The position numbers were made by a program, and so were the translations under genes. A model generated the notes under the pieces. The model was given only the letters and a program-made list of their open reading frames with translations. It ran no database searches and was not told where the DNA came from. From Trichostrongylus colubriformis (Eukaryota; Nematoda; Chromadorea; Rhabditida; Trichostrongylidae), in contig OZ022261.1 in the NCBI GenBank assembly GCA_963978905.1, positions 9,239,992-9,303,991 of the forward strand: a stretch of 64,000 nt of DNA, given 5' to 3'. Position 1 is the stretch's first letter, and each line of letters starts with the position of its first letter. Below, piece by piece: positions 34,801-41,960 of this stretch.

Positions 34801-37527
34801 CGTCAGAGCGCAGTTCAAATTTTCGCGCACACTGTTGTTGCTCCTTGCCCTACATGGCTGTCGCATCTTTGCTCCTCAGCTCTTTAGTGTCCAAACCACT
34901 TGGACGCTCCACCCCATCGTCCGCCACTTTGGAGAGCTCTAACTTGATTGAATTCTGATATATACGCGTGCAACTTTGCATGCGGCCCTTAGTGAGCAAA
35001 CATGTGTAACATAATTATGTGGGTAACAGAGAGACCTGAATTCTCGTGAGGACTCTTTCGAACTGTGAACGATTGGCTGACATATCATCGTCGCACCGTC
35101 TGCTTTGCGATAACCCTATACTAAACTACAAATGGTTATTTAAGCATGCCATGTTATCGGATTATGTAACTAACAGGTAATGGTTCATCTACAGAGAACG
35201 ATACATCGTGGAAACCGTGTTCATCAGGGAAAGCACACATGAAGTGCCATGGCACCTCTAGTGATATGTCAGCTGCTGCTGGTATAGACAGTGCTGGTAT
35301 CTATTTGAAGGTGGGTTATCTTTCAGATTTCCCGAAGTGGTTTATTCTACTATGGAAAAGGTTTCTTGGTAGTTTTAAATGGATGAGGCCAAAATGCCAA
35401 CACTGTGCTCATGGGAAGTGCTCATATCTCTCGAGCACGCACCATGCGCTCAATGCACACTCTTTTTTTGCGAATGCACTTTTTGACTAGGGAGTATTCG
35501 AGCTTATTCTGCATTTGCCGAAGGGAGGAGCCCAACTGTTCGTAGAGCGTTGATATGGAAGCCCTCCCAGCTCATAGCAAGCTTTCTGAACGCGGTTTTC
35601 TGAATCGCCTGGGGGTACGTACATGGAGCTTATAATTGACGTCCTTATTTGCTGAGCGGCTCTGCGAATGCCAAAAAAGAGATTGATGATTCGATCCCCA
35701 CCGAGGACGATTTTTTGCAAAATTTGGATATCCACTTTCTGGCTTCGTAAATATTTGAATATGAAGACAAGTGCAGTAATCACATATAGAATTCCAGACT
35801 ACCCTCCATTGTCAGTTTTCAGCAAGTTTGACAGTCCAATTTTTTGAGCCTGTCAGCGCTCATAACGCACAAATGAGGCGTTTTTGCACGAGACGGTTTT
35901 GCGTCTCAGGGGATCGAACAACCCCGGGGTTAAATTTTGAGCTCATTCGAGGTTTTGACCCGAAATCAAAAATTTGAGCTGGGCATTGGTACACCTCCGA
36001 ATGCATCTTCGACGAAGGAGACGGCGGCATAAATTGTCAGGGAATTCTCATTATTTTTTCGTTTAATGTTTGATAGGTAAAGTTATAGTGATAGGCATTC
36101 GTGCTGTGCATAGTTCATTGATTTTCATCGATTTTGTGGGTTATTCACTTCTACAAATAGAAACGGTACCATGTACCCATGTCTGAGCAACATACTGTCT
36201 CGAAGTTACGGTCAAAATTTGGATTTGGCTAGAAATGTGTACTCAAGGGTAGTTTGTCCCCCTGGACACGAGTATGACACTCATTTGGCACAAAACGCCA
36301 ATTTCATTCGCGAAGAGCCCCTTCGCGTCCAAAAAAGTCGAATATCAAATTCGCTGAAAACTCGCGATCAAGAACAGTCTGGCATGCTGATAGCGAAAAT
36401 CATAGTCATTTGGCGTGGAGAGGGATTTGTGAGGGAAAAAAGAGGCAAAAAGATATGGAAGAGTTTGCCAGTGCCGGGATCCAAACCACAAACCCAGGCA
36501 CATCGTCCGTTTGAGAGTCCATGGTCCTACCCACAAGCCCATCCGATCGTTACTGCATGTACCGTCGGGGAACGGTATGAAACTGCTATGCACTTTTAGT
36601 ACATGATGGAGATATGATTTTACTTTTTTCCGCATTTGGCTTTGTTTTGGATGTGAAATAGAAGAACATCTTTGGATCTGCACATGCTCAAATCTACAAA
36701 GAGTACGCGTTACAATAACTGGGTTCAAATCGCCGTTGTAAAAGGAGTTTCTTTACTCCTTCATTGGCATCCGTAGAGCCGCTCAACAAAAAGGAGGTCA
36801 GTTATTTGTTTCATGTACGTACCCCATACAATGAATAAAACCGTTTTCTTAAAGCGTGTCATGACCTGGAAGACCTCTCTCGTGAGGAGCGTCCGTCTCC
36901 GCCTCCATGCAGGCAAGAGAGTGTTGCGAACCGCCCCCAATGACTGACCACCAATGACGTCAGGACGAGCTCCTACTCAGGCTCCTTTTTACGGCAAGCG
37001 AATGCGTCTTTGACAGTTTCTTCTTGTAAGGAGTGCAACCCTAATAACACTAACTTGATGAAATATCATCAACTCATTAGCCTTCGTAAACACAAATAAG
37101 ATGGTCATCCTTAAAGTACTTGACTTTCTCCTTCCGTCGTTGTGGAAATTGGAATAAGTTGCAGGCCGACCTATAAAAGGCTCAATCACAGAGCACATGA
37201 TGCAATTATTGATCGCCGAAAAATTTGCACGGGTTATTCAACTTCGAAAATCTGGTATCTTGATGCTCTTCGCTGTTCTTGAAATGCCGTATCTGTTGGT
37301 GGTAGAAGCGAGCTTTGTCACCAGATCATCTCCTGTCAAAGCTAATCATATTCCCGTTATCATTTTGTTACTTCCAGATGTCCCGAGATTATTCGCGACG
37401 AGCTCTTCGAATAGACAAGCAGTGTCGATATGGATTTCCTCTCACATTTTTAGCATGGAATCTATGGTATTGGTGGTACTATCTTGTTTTCCAAAAAGTC
37501 GACCACTTCCATCTCACAGACCAGTGA
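16706..37527 (+). CDS. Cys-loop ligand-gated anion channel subunit (ACC/LGC-46-like), 13 exons, N-terminus missing
   Basis: The gene encodes a pentameric neurotransmitter-gated ion channel subunit of the plasma membrane. Exons: 16706-16862, 20171-20280, 20998-21144, 22047-22093, 22661-22822, 22890-23018, 24873-24928, 25908-25974, 26038-26160, 27628-27771, 27827-27940, 35195-35310 and 37378-37527. All joins keep phase, giving 506 residues plus stop. Landmarks: extracellular domain 1-224, Cys-loop Cys133/Cys147 with 13 residues between, second cysteine pair Cys192/Cys212, M1 about 225-247, Pro-Ala-Arg 253-255 before M2 (anion selectivity), M3 about 285-308, a 165-residue cytoplasmic loop, M4 about 474-495. 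Possible N-glycosylation sites are Asn72, Asn162 and Asn193. The GNGLRFGLPQVSYVKAID block and the extra cysteine pair fit nematode acetylcholine-gated chloride channels better than GluCl or GABA receptors, but subtype is inference. The start exon is not found, and exon 10 could begin at 27619. Confidence 0.93.
17734..17765. repeat. 32-bp perfect palindrome
   Basis: GAACCATGAGAATCTG is followed immediately by its exact reverse complement, centred on CTGCAG. It lies in intron 1 of the channel gene. No spacer is present. Confidence 0.9.
20171..20280 (+). CDS. Channel exon 2: SFDADLYVYMSWRD block
   Basis: The exon opens with SFDADLYVYMSWRDVRL, the conserved strand ending in the W-x-D-x-R-L motif found in Cys-loop receptors. 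It ends with AQI plus the first two bases of a Trp codon completed in the next exon. The acceptor is TTATTTTCAG and the donor GTACGT. Confidence 0.92.
20600..20920. repeat. Fragment of dispersed repeat family C
   Basis: TTACCCATACATTTGTGTG and CGCATGCAAAGTTTCACGCG here match the inverted-repeat element at 38943-40667. The GC-rich continuation to 20920 matches 37990-38140. The family therefore lies both inside and downstream of the channel gene. Confidence 0.6.
20998..21144 (+). CDS. Channel exon 3: loop A and first Cys of the Cys-loop
   Basis: The split Trp is followed by LPDLYFANAR (loop A), then PNFNMFISPDGTVAYS, then LTVACNLDL with the first Cys-loop cysteine. The acceptor is GCGCTTTCCAG and the donor GTGAAT. 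The sequence just upstream (20700-20920) is a dispersed repeat also found at 38.0 kb. Confidence 0.93.
21250..21610 (-). repeat. tRNA-derived SINE and duplicated SINE tail
   Basis: Downstream of the tRNA-like head on the minus strand is a body reading GATTTTGCCCATAACTCAGC. The tail (ACTATTAGGATGCTGAGTTA on the plus strand) occurs twice, near 21266 and 21556. Between the two lies a second box B-like GGTTCGATGCC (minus strand) and a TTGATATTTCTGATGTTTGA inverted repeat (21497-21520 against 21583-21606). The 21410-21460 part recurs at 29395-29445. Confidence 0.5.
21301..21372 (-). tRNA. tRNA-like gene or tRNA-derived SINE head
   Basis: On the minus strand 72 bases fold as a full class I cloverleaf: acceptor GTGTCGG/CCGACAC, D stem GTGT/GCAC, anticodon stem TATCC/GGATG, T stem GCGGG/CCCGT with loop TTCGAGT. 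Box A (TAGTGTAATGG) and box B (GGTTCGAGTCC) are intact. The anticodon loop is CCGGAAA, so position 33 is C where tRNAs almost always have U, and the anticodon would read GGA without the long variable arm of tRNA-Ser. A related, more decayed copy with the same downstream sequence lies at 28186-28258. A SINE head or pseudogene is therefore more likely than a working tRNA. Confidence 0.55.
22047..22093 (+). CDS. Channel exon 4: microexon closing the Cys-loop
   Basis: This 47-base exon encodes FYPMDSQICSIRVLS. PMD and the second cysteine are diagnostic of the Cys-loop. The acceptor is ATCCTTTCAG and the donor GTAAGT. Confidence 0.93.
22661..22822 (+). CDS. Channel exon 5: beta-strands before loop C
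   Basis: It encodes YAYIAKQVNVTW through LPEFHITAV to SYCNGTYRYALMP. The Cys here (192) pairs with Cys212 of the next exon, forming the second disulfide around loop C seen in glycine, GluCl and ACC-type subunits. NVT and NGT are possible glycosylation sites. The acceptor is TTTTCTTCAG and the donor GTGAGC. Confidence 0.93.
22890..23018 (+). CDS. Channel exon 6: end of loop C and M1
   Basis: It encodes DDFSCLEG (second cysteine), then SIGYNLVQSY leading into M1, YIPTGLIVMISWVSFW, and the IDRR linker. The acceptor is CATTTTAG and the donor GTAAGA. Confidence 0.95.
24873..24928 (+). CDS. Channel exon 7: pore-lining M2
   Basis: It encodes VPARVTLSFTTLVSLTTL. Pro-Ala-Arg at the cytoplasmic end of M2 is the hallmark of anion-selective Cys-loop channels. 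The acceptor is TATCATTTAG and the donor GTGAGT. Confidence 0.95.
25908..25974 (+). CDS. Channel exon 8: M2-M3 linker
   Basis: It encodes GNGLRFGLPQVSYVKAIDLW. The LPxVSYxKAID block is the gating linker and the start of M3. The acceptor is TTATTCAAG and the donor GTGAGG. Confidence 0.94.
26038..26160 (+). CDS. Channel exon 9: M3 and start of the cytoplasmic loop
   Basis: It encodes CMLFVFSALLEFAIINSYMR and then KSEKFDSLGKRIYSSIAAG. The acceptor is AACCTTTTCAG and the donor GTGAGC. Confidence 0.94.
26695..27400. repeat. Nested inverted-repeat elements in intron 9
   Basis: The outer ends, TATGTCAGGATTTCGCA near 26716 and TGCGAAATCCTGACATA near 27360, are inverted copies. Inside is a complete family B MITE (26818-27095) with ends GGGGGTCGACTGGTCGAAT and ATTCGACCAATCGACCCCC. 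The composite (26740-27200) recurs at 32760-33310. Confidence 0.65.
26818..27095 (+). repeat. Complete family B MITE
   Basis: The inverted ends are GGGGGTCGACTGGTCGAAT and ATTCGACCAATCGACCCCC. The length is about 278 bp and there is no coding capacity. Sister copies are at 336-449 (partial), 6889-7225 and 32845-33135. Confidence 0.7.
27628..27771 (+). CDS. Channel exon 10: cytoplasmic loop
   Basis: A low-complexity, Ser/Asn-rich stretch (LGSALSSVSKSK and following) is expected for the M3-M4 loop. Only this frame is open across it and fits both neighbouring phases. The start at 27628 follows ATTACACAG; a start at 27619 is also in phase. The donor is GTAAGC. Confidence 0.65.
27827..27940 (+). 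CDS. Channel exon 11: cytoplasmic loop
   Basis: It encodes a Ser-rich then acidic segment (RSSASETIQF, then IDNNNDRGDKNE), typical of the variable M3-M4 loop. The acceptor CAAAACAG gives the phase-1 join; the nearer upstream AG at 27808-27809 would force a less plausible frame. The donor is GTACGA. A 7.25-kb intron follows. Confidence 0.65.
28141..28258 (-). repeat. Second, decayed tRNA-derived SINE copy
   Basis: On the minus strand a box A (CAGTGTAATGG) and box B (AGTTCGAGTCC) are followed by the body CAAAGTTTTTGCCCATATCT, matching the 21.3-kb copy. The anticodon arm no longer pairs. Confidence 0.6.
28291..28550. repeat. 260-bp MITE with 36-bp terminal inverted repeats
   Basis: CCAGTTGGCTGGCGCACACT at the left is matched by AGTGTGCGCCAGCCAACTGG at the right; the arms continue through GTGCGCG. 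The flanks CTA and TTA could be a diverged TWA duplication. A solo end lies at 12732. Confidence 0.8.
28590..28985 (-). repeat. Helitron-related repeat units
   Basis: Two diverged units carry CCCCATCTCCACAG, GCTCCGCCCAC and TTGGAACCCAA. They are the same motifs as the Helitron-like repeats at 13060-13490 (same strand) and 34240-34590 (opposite strand). Confidence 0.55.
28985..29330 (+). repeat. Tandem repeat, period 145-146 bp, about 2.3 copies
   Basis: TCAGGGTCCC recurs at 29014, 29160 and 29305. Each unit contains GCGAGATATCAGTTTCCCGC and the internal doublet CCTTATCAG. The copies differ by only a few bases, so the array is recent. Confidence 0.9.
29342..29358. repeat. (AC)n microsatellite
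   Basis: About eight AC units follow the tandem array directly, then comes AAGACAGACATAC. Confidence 0.9.
29866..31723 (-). mobile_element. Tc1-like element, 1858 bp, with matched ends and TA duplication
   Basis: The left end CAGTAACGCTCAAAAGTCTT and the inverted right end CAGTAGCGCTCAGAAGTTTT both continue to CGGCCAAATG, giving 30-bp terminal repeats with four mismatches. TA flanks both sides (29864-29865 and 31724-31725). The length is a little above the usual 1.6-1.7 kb of Tc1. The transposase inside is broken. The element lies in the 7.25-kb intron of the channel gene, antisense to it. Confidence 0.9.
30140..31070 (-). pseudogene. Tc1-type transposase, several frameshifts
   Basis: The largest frame (30950-30462) holds a HTH-linker-like segment, VLFTDHSKFNLFGNDG (the family reads FSDESKFNLFxSDG, first Asp), then GGGTVTGHGAFSLHG (the VWGxFSxxG region). 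Beyond a break, other frames give WSTQSLHFDPIEHMW, the Tc1 SPDLNPIEHLW motif with the third catalytic residue, and a final KLMDSMH block. N-terminal codons near 31020 read TILERCEVESS. It once mobilised Tc1-type DNA; the breaks make it inactive. Confidence 0.88.
31760..32185. repeat. Dispersed repeat D, copy 1
   Basis: This copy aligns with 62107-62460 along its whole length. Landmarks are TTTTTTTACCTCTTCAATA, GGATTGTATAGTTGCAA and GTGAAATACC. It contains a C-run of 14 at 32094-32107. It is non-coding, and no terminal repeats were seen. Confidence 0.7.
32760..33310 (+). repeat. Composite family B repeat, second complete copy
   Basis: It matches 26740-27200 throughout, including GACTTGCAGCAGTCGG, TTGCCGGTTGGAAGCTTCG (present twice here, near 32958 and 33141) and the AGACATTCGATAGGTGAGTT tail. 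The internal duplication near 33070-33160 distinguishes this copy. Confidence 0.7.
33450..34127. mobile_element. Palindromic dimer of a mariner 3' end, 678 bp, TA-flanked
   Basis: TTAGGTAGTCTAAAAAGTCTT at the left is mirrored by AAAAACTTTTTAGACTACCC at the right, and TA flanks both (33448-33449 and 34128-34129). The two halves are inverted copies meeting at CACTAGTG (about 33785). Both encode the same mariner transposase C-terminus, minus strand on the left and plus strand on the right: PDLAPLDYHLF or PHLAPSDYHLF, then RVIREMEDNNTYRC. This equals two 3' ends joined tail-outward with everything else lost. Confidence 0.88.
34169..34600 (+). mobile_element. Helitron-like 5' end and repeat units
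   Basis: TCCCTACTATATATAAAACG closely follows the Helitron 5' consensus TCTCTACTATATA. It is followed by GCTTCGTCTGTCTGT, as in the minus-strand copy at 13553. Two units starting GAAAAACGACCTGTGGAGA (near 34238 and 34511, about 270 bp apart) follow. The 3' end was not located. Confidence 0.55.
35195..35310 (+). CDS. Channel exon 12: end of the cytoplasmic loop
   Basis: It encodes NDTSWKPCSSGK through AAAGIDSAGIYLK. It was chosen because it is the open segment whose phase (two bases first, phase 0 at the end) fits both exon 11 and the M4 exon, with acceptor CATCTACAG and donor GTGGGT. Confidence 0.7.
35660..36560 (-). repeat. SINE-like dispersed repeat with tRNA-like head, copy 1
   Basis: On the minus strand the head near 36542-36477 has TGGGCTTGTGGGTAG (box A-like) and GGTTTGGATCCC (box B-like) about 40 bases apart. 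The body to the left aligns with 39340-40130 (for example GATTCGATCCCCACCGA against GGTTCGATCCCCACTGA). At about 0.9 kb it is long for a SINE, so it may be a composite. Confidence 0.45.
37378..37527 (+). CDS. Channel exon 13: M4 and stop
   Basis: It encodes SRRALRIDKQCRYG, then GFPLTFLAWNLWYWWYYL, the fourth membrane segment, then a short extracellular tail and TGA at 37525-37527. The basic RRxxRIDKxxR run before M4 is typical of the family. The acceptor is GTTACTTCCAG. No canonical AATAAA was found close downstream; the best candidate is AATAAG near 37583. Confidence 0.92.
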   Translation: MSRDYSRRALRIDKQCRYGFPLTFLAWNLWYWWYYLVFQKVDHFHLTDQ

Positions 37528-38942
37528 TAATTATATTATACGTGTTCATATACATAGTGATTGTTAATACTCTTATCGATTAATAAGATCTCGTCTCCAT
37601 TACCATGATGTTAAATAAGGTTTCATAAACCGTCTCAAGAGCATGAAAATTTTATTGAGTTGTAAAATGAACATACGACTGTGTTCTTAACAACACCGTG
37701 CGGGGCACGTATTTTACAAAATGCTGAAGTTTCGTGTAGTCTCATTTTTTTAGATATTCAGTATTTTCACAGATATTTTCAATGGCGTCTTTGCTTCAGC
37801 CTTGAAGTACATAGTTAGCATACGTCACTGAAGGTAATAAGTTGAGTTGATACAATCTTAAAGCAATCGTCCACAAAATTTTAAGTTCTTCTATTACCCA
37901 TATATTTATGCTGTATTCGCTTACTAAGTACCGCTTCAAAAAAATCCATGCGGAAAAGAAGATTCCGGCCGAAACCAGCACTTCGAAGTGACACCCGACG
38001 GAGTGGGGTGCAAAGGCGCGACGGACAACTGGTCAGAGACGCGGGGCAAAAAGCAAATCAACATTGGGCGCAAAAATTTAAACTGCTTTCCCGCTGACAG
38101 GTGTTCAGCTGTGACTAGGCGGGAATTCAAACGAGCTACTGCGTTGGAAAAAATTCTCTTGGTTCTTTTCGTGTTTCTATTCATGAACTGCATGCACTAG
38201 ACTTATTTTGAAAGAATTCAGAATCATAGAATTTTCGGGGACGATTCCTTCAATAACTTGTAACAATTATGTTGGAAAATCAACCATCTAAGTATTCTCT
38301 GTCATTGCTTACAGCTTCACCTACGTCTCGACCACCATGTTGTGCCATTTGGCCAAACATGGACTGAGCTCGACTCGAAGGGGTCGTTGAGCTTGCCTCT
38401 GAAGCGTCTGTCATTGCTGAAGATGGAAGCCATGGGGATGGATGTGGTGCTCAGCAGAAAGCTCAAGACGATGTCGAATAAAGAGGGAAGGGGCATACAT
38501 TTTACAGGAAGCTACGTGGTACACAGGCATATTTGGGTGGGAGCAATTTGTTGCCATGAAATTGTGTTTTACCCGCATGGAAGAATTCTTCCTGAATATC
38601 TTAATGGTTTTTGTAAGATATCGCTACCGGCGTGCATCTATCAGCAGTCAACTGATTTAGCGTCAATGCTTTATATTTCGAAATTTTAGATGTAATCATT
38701 CAAAATGAACCGTATTCCTATCGTACCCTTTCGATCGTAAACCTCACTATTGTTGAGTCGCCGAGAGGTATGTACGGTGTAGATTCGCTACTGCAATGTC
38801 GTTCCATTGTGAATCTTGATAGCAGCTCTTTCTCCAAGTGCTATTTTCCATGAAAATATACCCAATATAATACCTATACCCAAGTATAGCCGAATAAATT
38901 GAATACTTAGTTACTTAGCTTCCTGCAGTACTCGTACCCGTT
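37528..38942. other. Downstream of the channel gene; repeat fragment, no gene recognised
   Basis: The segment 37870-38140 is a family C fragment matching 20600-20920. A 115-codon frame (38342-38689, plus strand) has no recognisable motif. Nothing else was recognised. Confidence 0.4.
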
Positions 38943-39089
38943 GAAGGAATCGTCCACGGAAAATGCGTTTTCGTGTTACCCATACGTTTATGTTGTATTT
39001 GCCTAATGTGGGCCTCATGCAAAATTTCATGCGAAAAAATGCGAATCTGGCTGAGATACAGCACCACAAAGTGCGGTCCCAGTGGGCGG

Positions 39090-39222
39090 GGCCTAAGAGT
39101 AAAAGCCTCGTCCCGTGGTCCGCCGCCGTTGGGAACGGAGAGCGGGACTGTTTACGAAATTTTCTGCTCCTACAATGCGTCTCCCACCACGGCGGACCAC
39201 GGAACGAGGCTTTTCTCTTACA
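39090..39222. repeat. 130-bp palindromic MITE nested in the left arm
   Basis: AGTAAAAGCCTCGTCCCGTG is mirrored by ACGGAACGAGGCTTTTCTCT. The opposite arm of the host element at 40540-40555 lacks it and reads straight through TTGTTAGGCCCCGCCC. This gives the empty site, with insertion at TA or TAA. Confidence 0.8.
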
Positions 39223-39339
39223 AGGGAGGCCCATCAGGTCAAGGTGAGCTTTTTCAAAACGGTTTTTTGCATTTCATAGGGTCACATACATGAAGCAAAA
39301 AACCGGTTTCAAAATCGGCTAAATAGTTTTGGGGGGCCC

Positions 39340-40200
39340 AGAAAATGGTCGATGGTTCGATCCCCACTGAAGACAAATTTTTGCATTTTTCTAGTTTTCA
39401 TCCATTTGTGCTCATGTATGGCCACACGTGCAAAATGTGTGCAAAATCAATTTTATTATGTCGGGGAACCGCTATCTTCAGTATTTTTGCGTATTAGGCG
39501 AATGATTTGTTTGGACCTGCCAACGCTCATAACAGGAAAACTAGGCGTTTTCCCGCAAAGCACGTGTGATATTCATATTCAGGAGGTCGAACTACCCTAG
39601 GTAACAAGTTTTTAGCCTCGAGATTTTGACCCAAACTCGAAAATTCGGGCGATCACTAGTACTACTACCGTCATAGTAAAGCGCACTCAACGAAAGCAGG
39701 TCGCTAGCCGATATAAGGAAATATTCGCTATCTTTTGCCTTCTCATGGTGTTGCTAGGTGCAGTTCACTTGGAATGCGTTGATTCTGGACAAGTTCCATT
39801 GCATTTAATCGAGGCTGTAAGTTGTTCGTATGTATGTGTGCCCATGTCCACCCCACTGTCTCGAGTTTGGGTGAAAATCTCGATTTGGATAGTATACTGT
39901 ATCTAGGGCTAGTTGAGTCTCCTGAGCACGAATATCCTACTAGGTTCGCACGAAAATGTCTGGCAATCGTGCTAGGGGCGCCGAAGTGTCCAAACACGTT
40001 AACCACTGAAAGCTTGTAAATGAGGTCACTTTCGTGCACCAGCGGCGAAAATTTGTGGTCATTTTGCATGTGCACAAATAGTATAGCACTGGACAAAGAA
40101 AATCCAGAAAATGCAAAAACGGAAACGTCAAGAGGAGTTGAACCGTAAACGCCTGCTCCACCGTGTCAATGCCAGTCCGTCCCACTATCCATTCGGCCAT
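39340..40200 (-). repeat. SINE-like dispersed repeat with tRNA-like head, copy 2
   Basis: On the minus strand TGGCCGAATGGATAG (box A) and GGTTCAACTCC (box B) are about 41 bases apart near 40199-40134, resembling a class II tRNA head. The body aligns with copy 1 at 35660-36560. Confidence 0.45.
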
Positions 40201-40684
40201 CCAACCGCTGCGAGGAATCTGTCCTGTGCAACCCCTATGAGTCTTCTTCGCTTCGTTTAGTAGTTACCATAAGCGATTCTACATTTTTGAACGAGCTCGC
40301 AGTGGTTTTGGCGTAGGTTTGAAGACAGTCTTCCGATATTCATATACTGAACGCCGCAGCTGGAAATCATTGCAGCAAACTGATCAAAATTGTTTCGTTC
40401 TACGCAACTTTTGGCACTCATTTTCTGGGCCCCCCAAAACCATTTAGCCAAATTTGAGACCGGTTTTTTGCTTCATGTATGTGACCCTATAAAATGCAAA
40501 AAACCGTTTTGAAGAAGCTCACCTTGACCTGATGGGCCTCCCTTGTTAGGCCCCGCCCACTGGGACCGCATTTTTTCGCGTGAAATTTTGCATGAGGCCC
40601 ACATTAGGCAAATACAACATAAACGTATGGGTAACACAAAAACTCATTTTCCGTGGACGATTCCTTTAAGGAGGGACTCAGCGG

Positions 40685-41065
40685 CGAACGCGAACTATCA
40701 TCCAACAAACATGCACCTTCCCCGAAGTTATCCTCTTTTTTCAAAACTCATGAAAAATCGTATCAGAATGAGCTGTGCATCCACATTGGCTGCTCCTTGT
40801 CATTGTATATAAACAACTATCATCATGTTAGGTACCCTCTTAGGAAGGAACAGCTTCAGCTTTATCCCGGTAAGGGTCCACATTGTGACTGCTCGTTCTC
40901 TGATCCGCGGCTCAGAGAGCAATCGACCCGTGACTGTACCCCTTTCTGGGAATTGCCGGTCTCGATCGAAGATTGCGTGATTTTTGTGAACTTTGCTCAG
41001 GGATGACCCAGTTCCCTTCCCGCCTTTGCAATTTCCGTCAAAGTCCGTTATTGAGCGATTTATTG
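40685..41065 (+). repeat. Module A, copy 1
   Basis: Landmarks are AACTATCATCCAACAAACAT, GAACTGTGCATCCACA-like sequence, GGAAGGAACAGCTTCAG and GGGAATTGCCGGTCTCGATC. Four copies exist: two direct in this arm and two inverted in the other. Frames in it look protein-like only because the copies are alike. Confidence 0.75.
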
Positions 41066-41352
41066 ATTCTAATCATTCATACTTCACATTACTCTTGCTT
41101 TGTCGTTGTGTCTCCTAATGGGCGAGGGCTAAACTACAAAGAAATTTAACGTCGTTGATGCAAAATTAGGGTCTAATTCTGACAAAGTTTTCATAATAAG
41201 TGAACTAGCATGGAATCGTCATCGGTATATCCAAACAGCGAACGAATCGAGCAGTTACCAGCTTTCTCGAGTACTCTTACCCATCACGACTTAGCTGCGA
41301 ACGCAAACTATCATCAAATAAATATGTACAATTTGTGAAACTATCATATTTT

Positions 41353-41600
41353 GGGTCAATTCAAGTCGGGGGGGGGGGGGGGGGGGGGAGACGCAACTTT
41401 GCGTCAAATTTTCATCGACGTCGAGCTTCTTTCCCTCCCTAGGCTTAGGCTAAAGCAGATGAAACCTATGCTTTGACAGATGCTTTTTCATGTGGAAGAA
41501 GAGGATATCAATTTTAGCCTAAGCCTAAGGAGGGAAAGGAGCTTCGACCTTGACGCAAAATTGCGTCTCCCCCCACCCCCCTCAACTTTATTGGACCCCA
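41353..41600. repeat. Poly-G/poly-C-ended MITE (family E), complete copy
   Basis: TGGGTCAATTCAAGTC then 21 G (41368-41388), AGACGCAACTTTGCGTCAA and a TCCCTCCCTAGGCTTAGGCT arm are mirrored by AGCCTAAGCCTAAGGAGGGA and TTGCGTCTCCCCCCAC. Other copies lie at 42836-43075, 44035-44235 and 51535-51720. Confidence 0.8.
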
Positions 41601-41960
41601 TATTTTTTCAAAATGCATAAAATAGTGATCAGAATGAACTGTGCATCCACACTGGCTAATCCTTGTCATGGTATATTAGCGGCTGTCTTCATGTTAGGTA
41701 CCATCTTGGGAAGGAACAGCTTCAGTCACAATGTGGACCGATGTATCCCGGTAAGGGATACATCGGTCCACATTGTGACTGCTTGTTCTCTGATCCGCGG
41801 CTCAGAGAGCGATCGACCCGTGACTGTATCTCTTTCTGGGAATTGCCGGTCTCGATCGAAGATTGCGTGATTTTTGTGAACTTTGCTCCGGGATGACCCA
41901 GTTCCCTTCCCGCCCTTGCACACTTCCGGTCAAAAGTCCGCTATTGAGCGTTCACCATCA
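41595..41960 (+). repeat. Module A, copy 2
   Basis: A direct copy of 40685-41065 about 0.9 kb downstream. It differs by an internal hairpin at 41723-41781. Confidence 0.75.
41723..41781. repeat. Perfect hairpin, 27-bp arms, 5-base loop
   Basis: CAGTCACAATGTGGACCGAT (start of the left arm) is exactly mirrored after the loop GGTAA. The other module A copies lack it and carry only one orientation of this stretch. It therefore arose in this copy, most simply by a template switch that copied 27 bases back on themselves. Confidence 0.9.

Larger units (their letters stand above)
38943..40667. mobile_element. 1.7-kb element with long terminal inverted repeats (family C)
   Basis: AAGGAATCGTCCACGGAAAA at the left is mirrored by TTTTCCGTGGACGATTCCTT at the right. 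The arms continue through GTTACCCATACGTTTATG, GTGGGCGGGGCC and GGGTCACATACATGAAGC to CATTTTCTGGGCCCCCCAA. The left arm (about 400 bp) is longer than the right (about 260 bp) only because a 130-bp palindrome is inserted at 39090-39222. The core (39350-40400) is a copy of the SINE-like repeat. No transposase was found. Confidence 0.8.
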
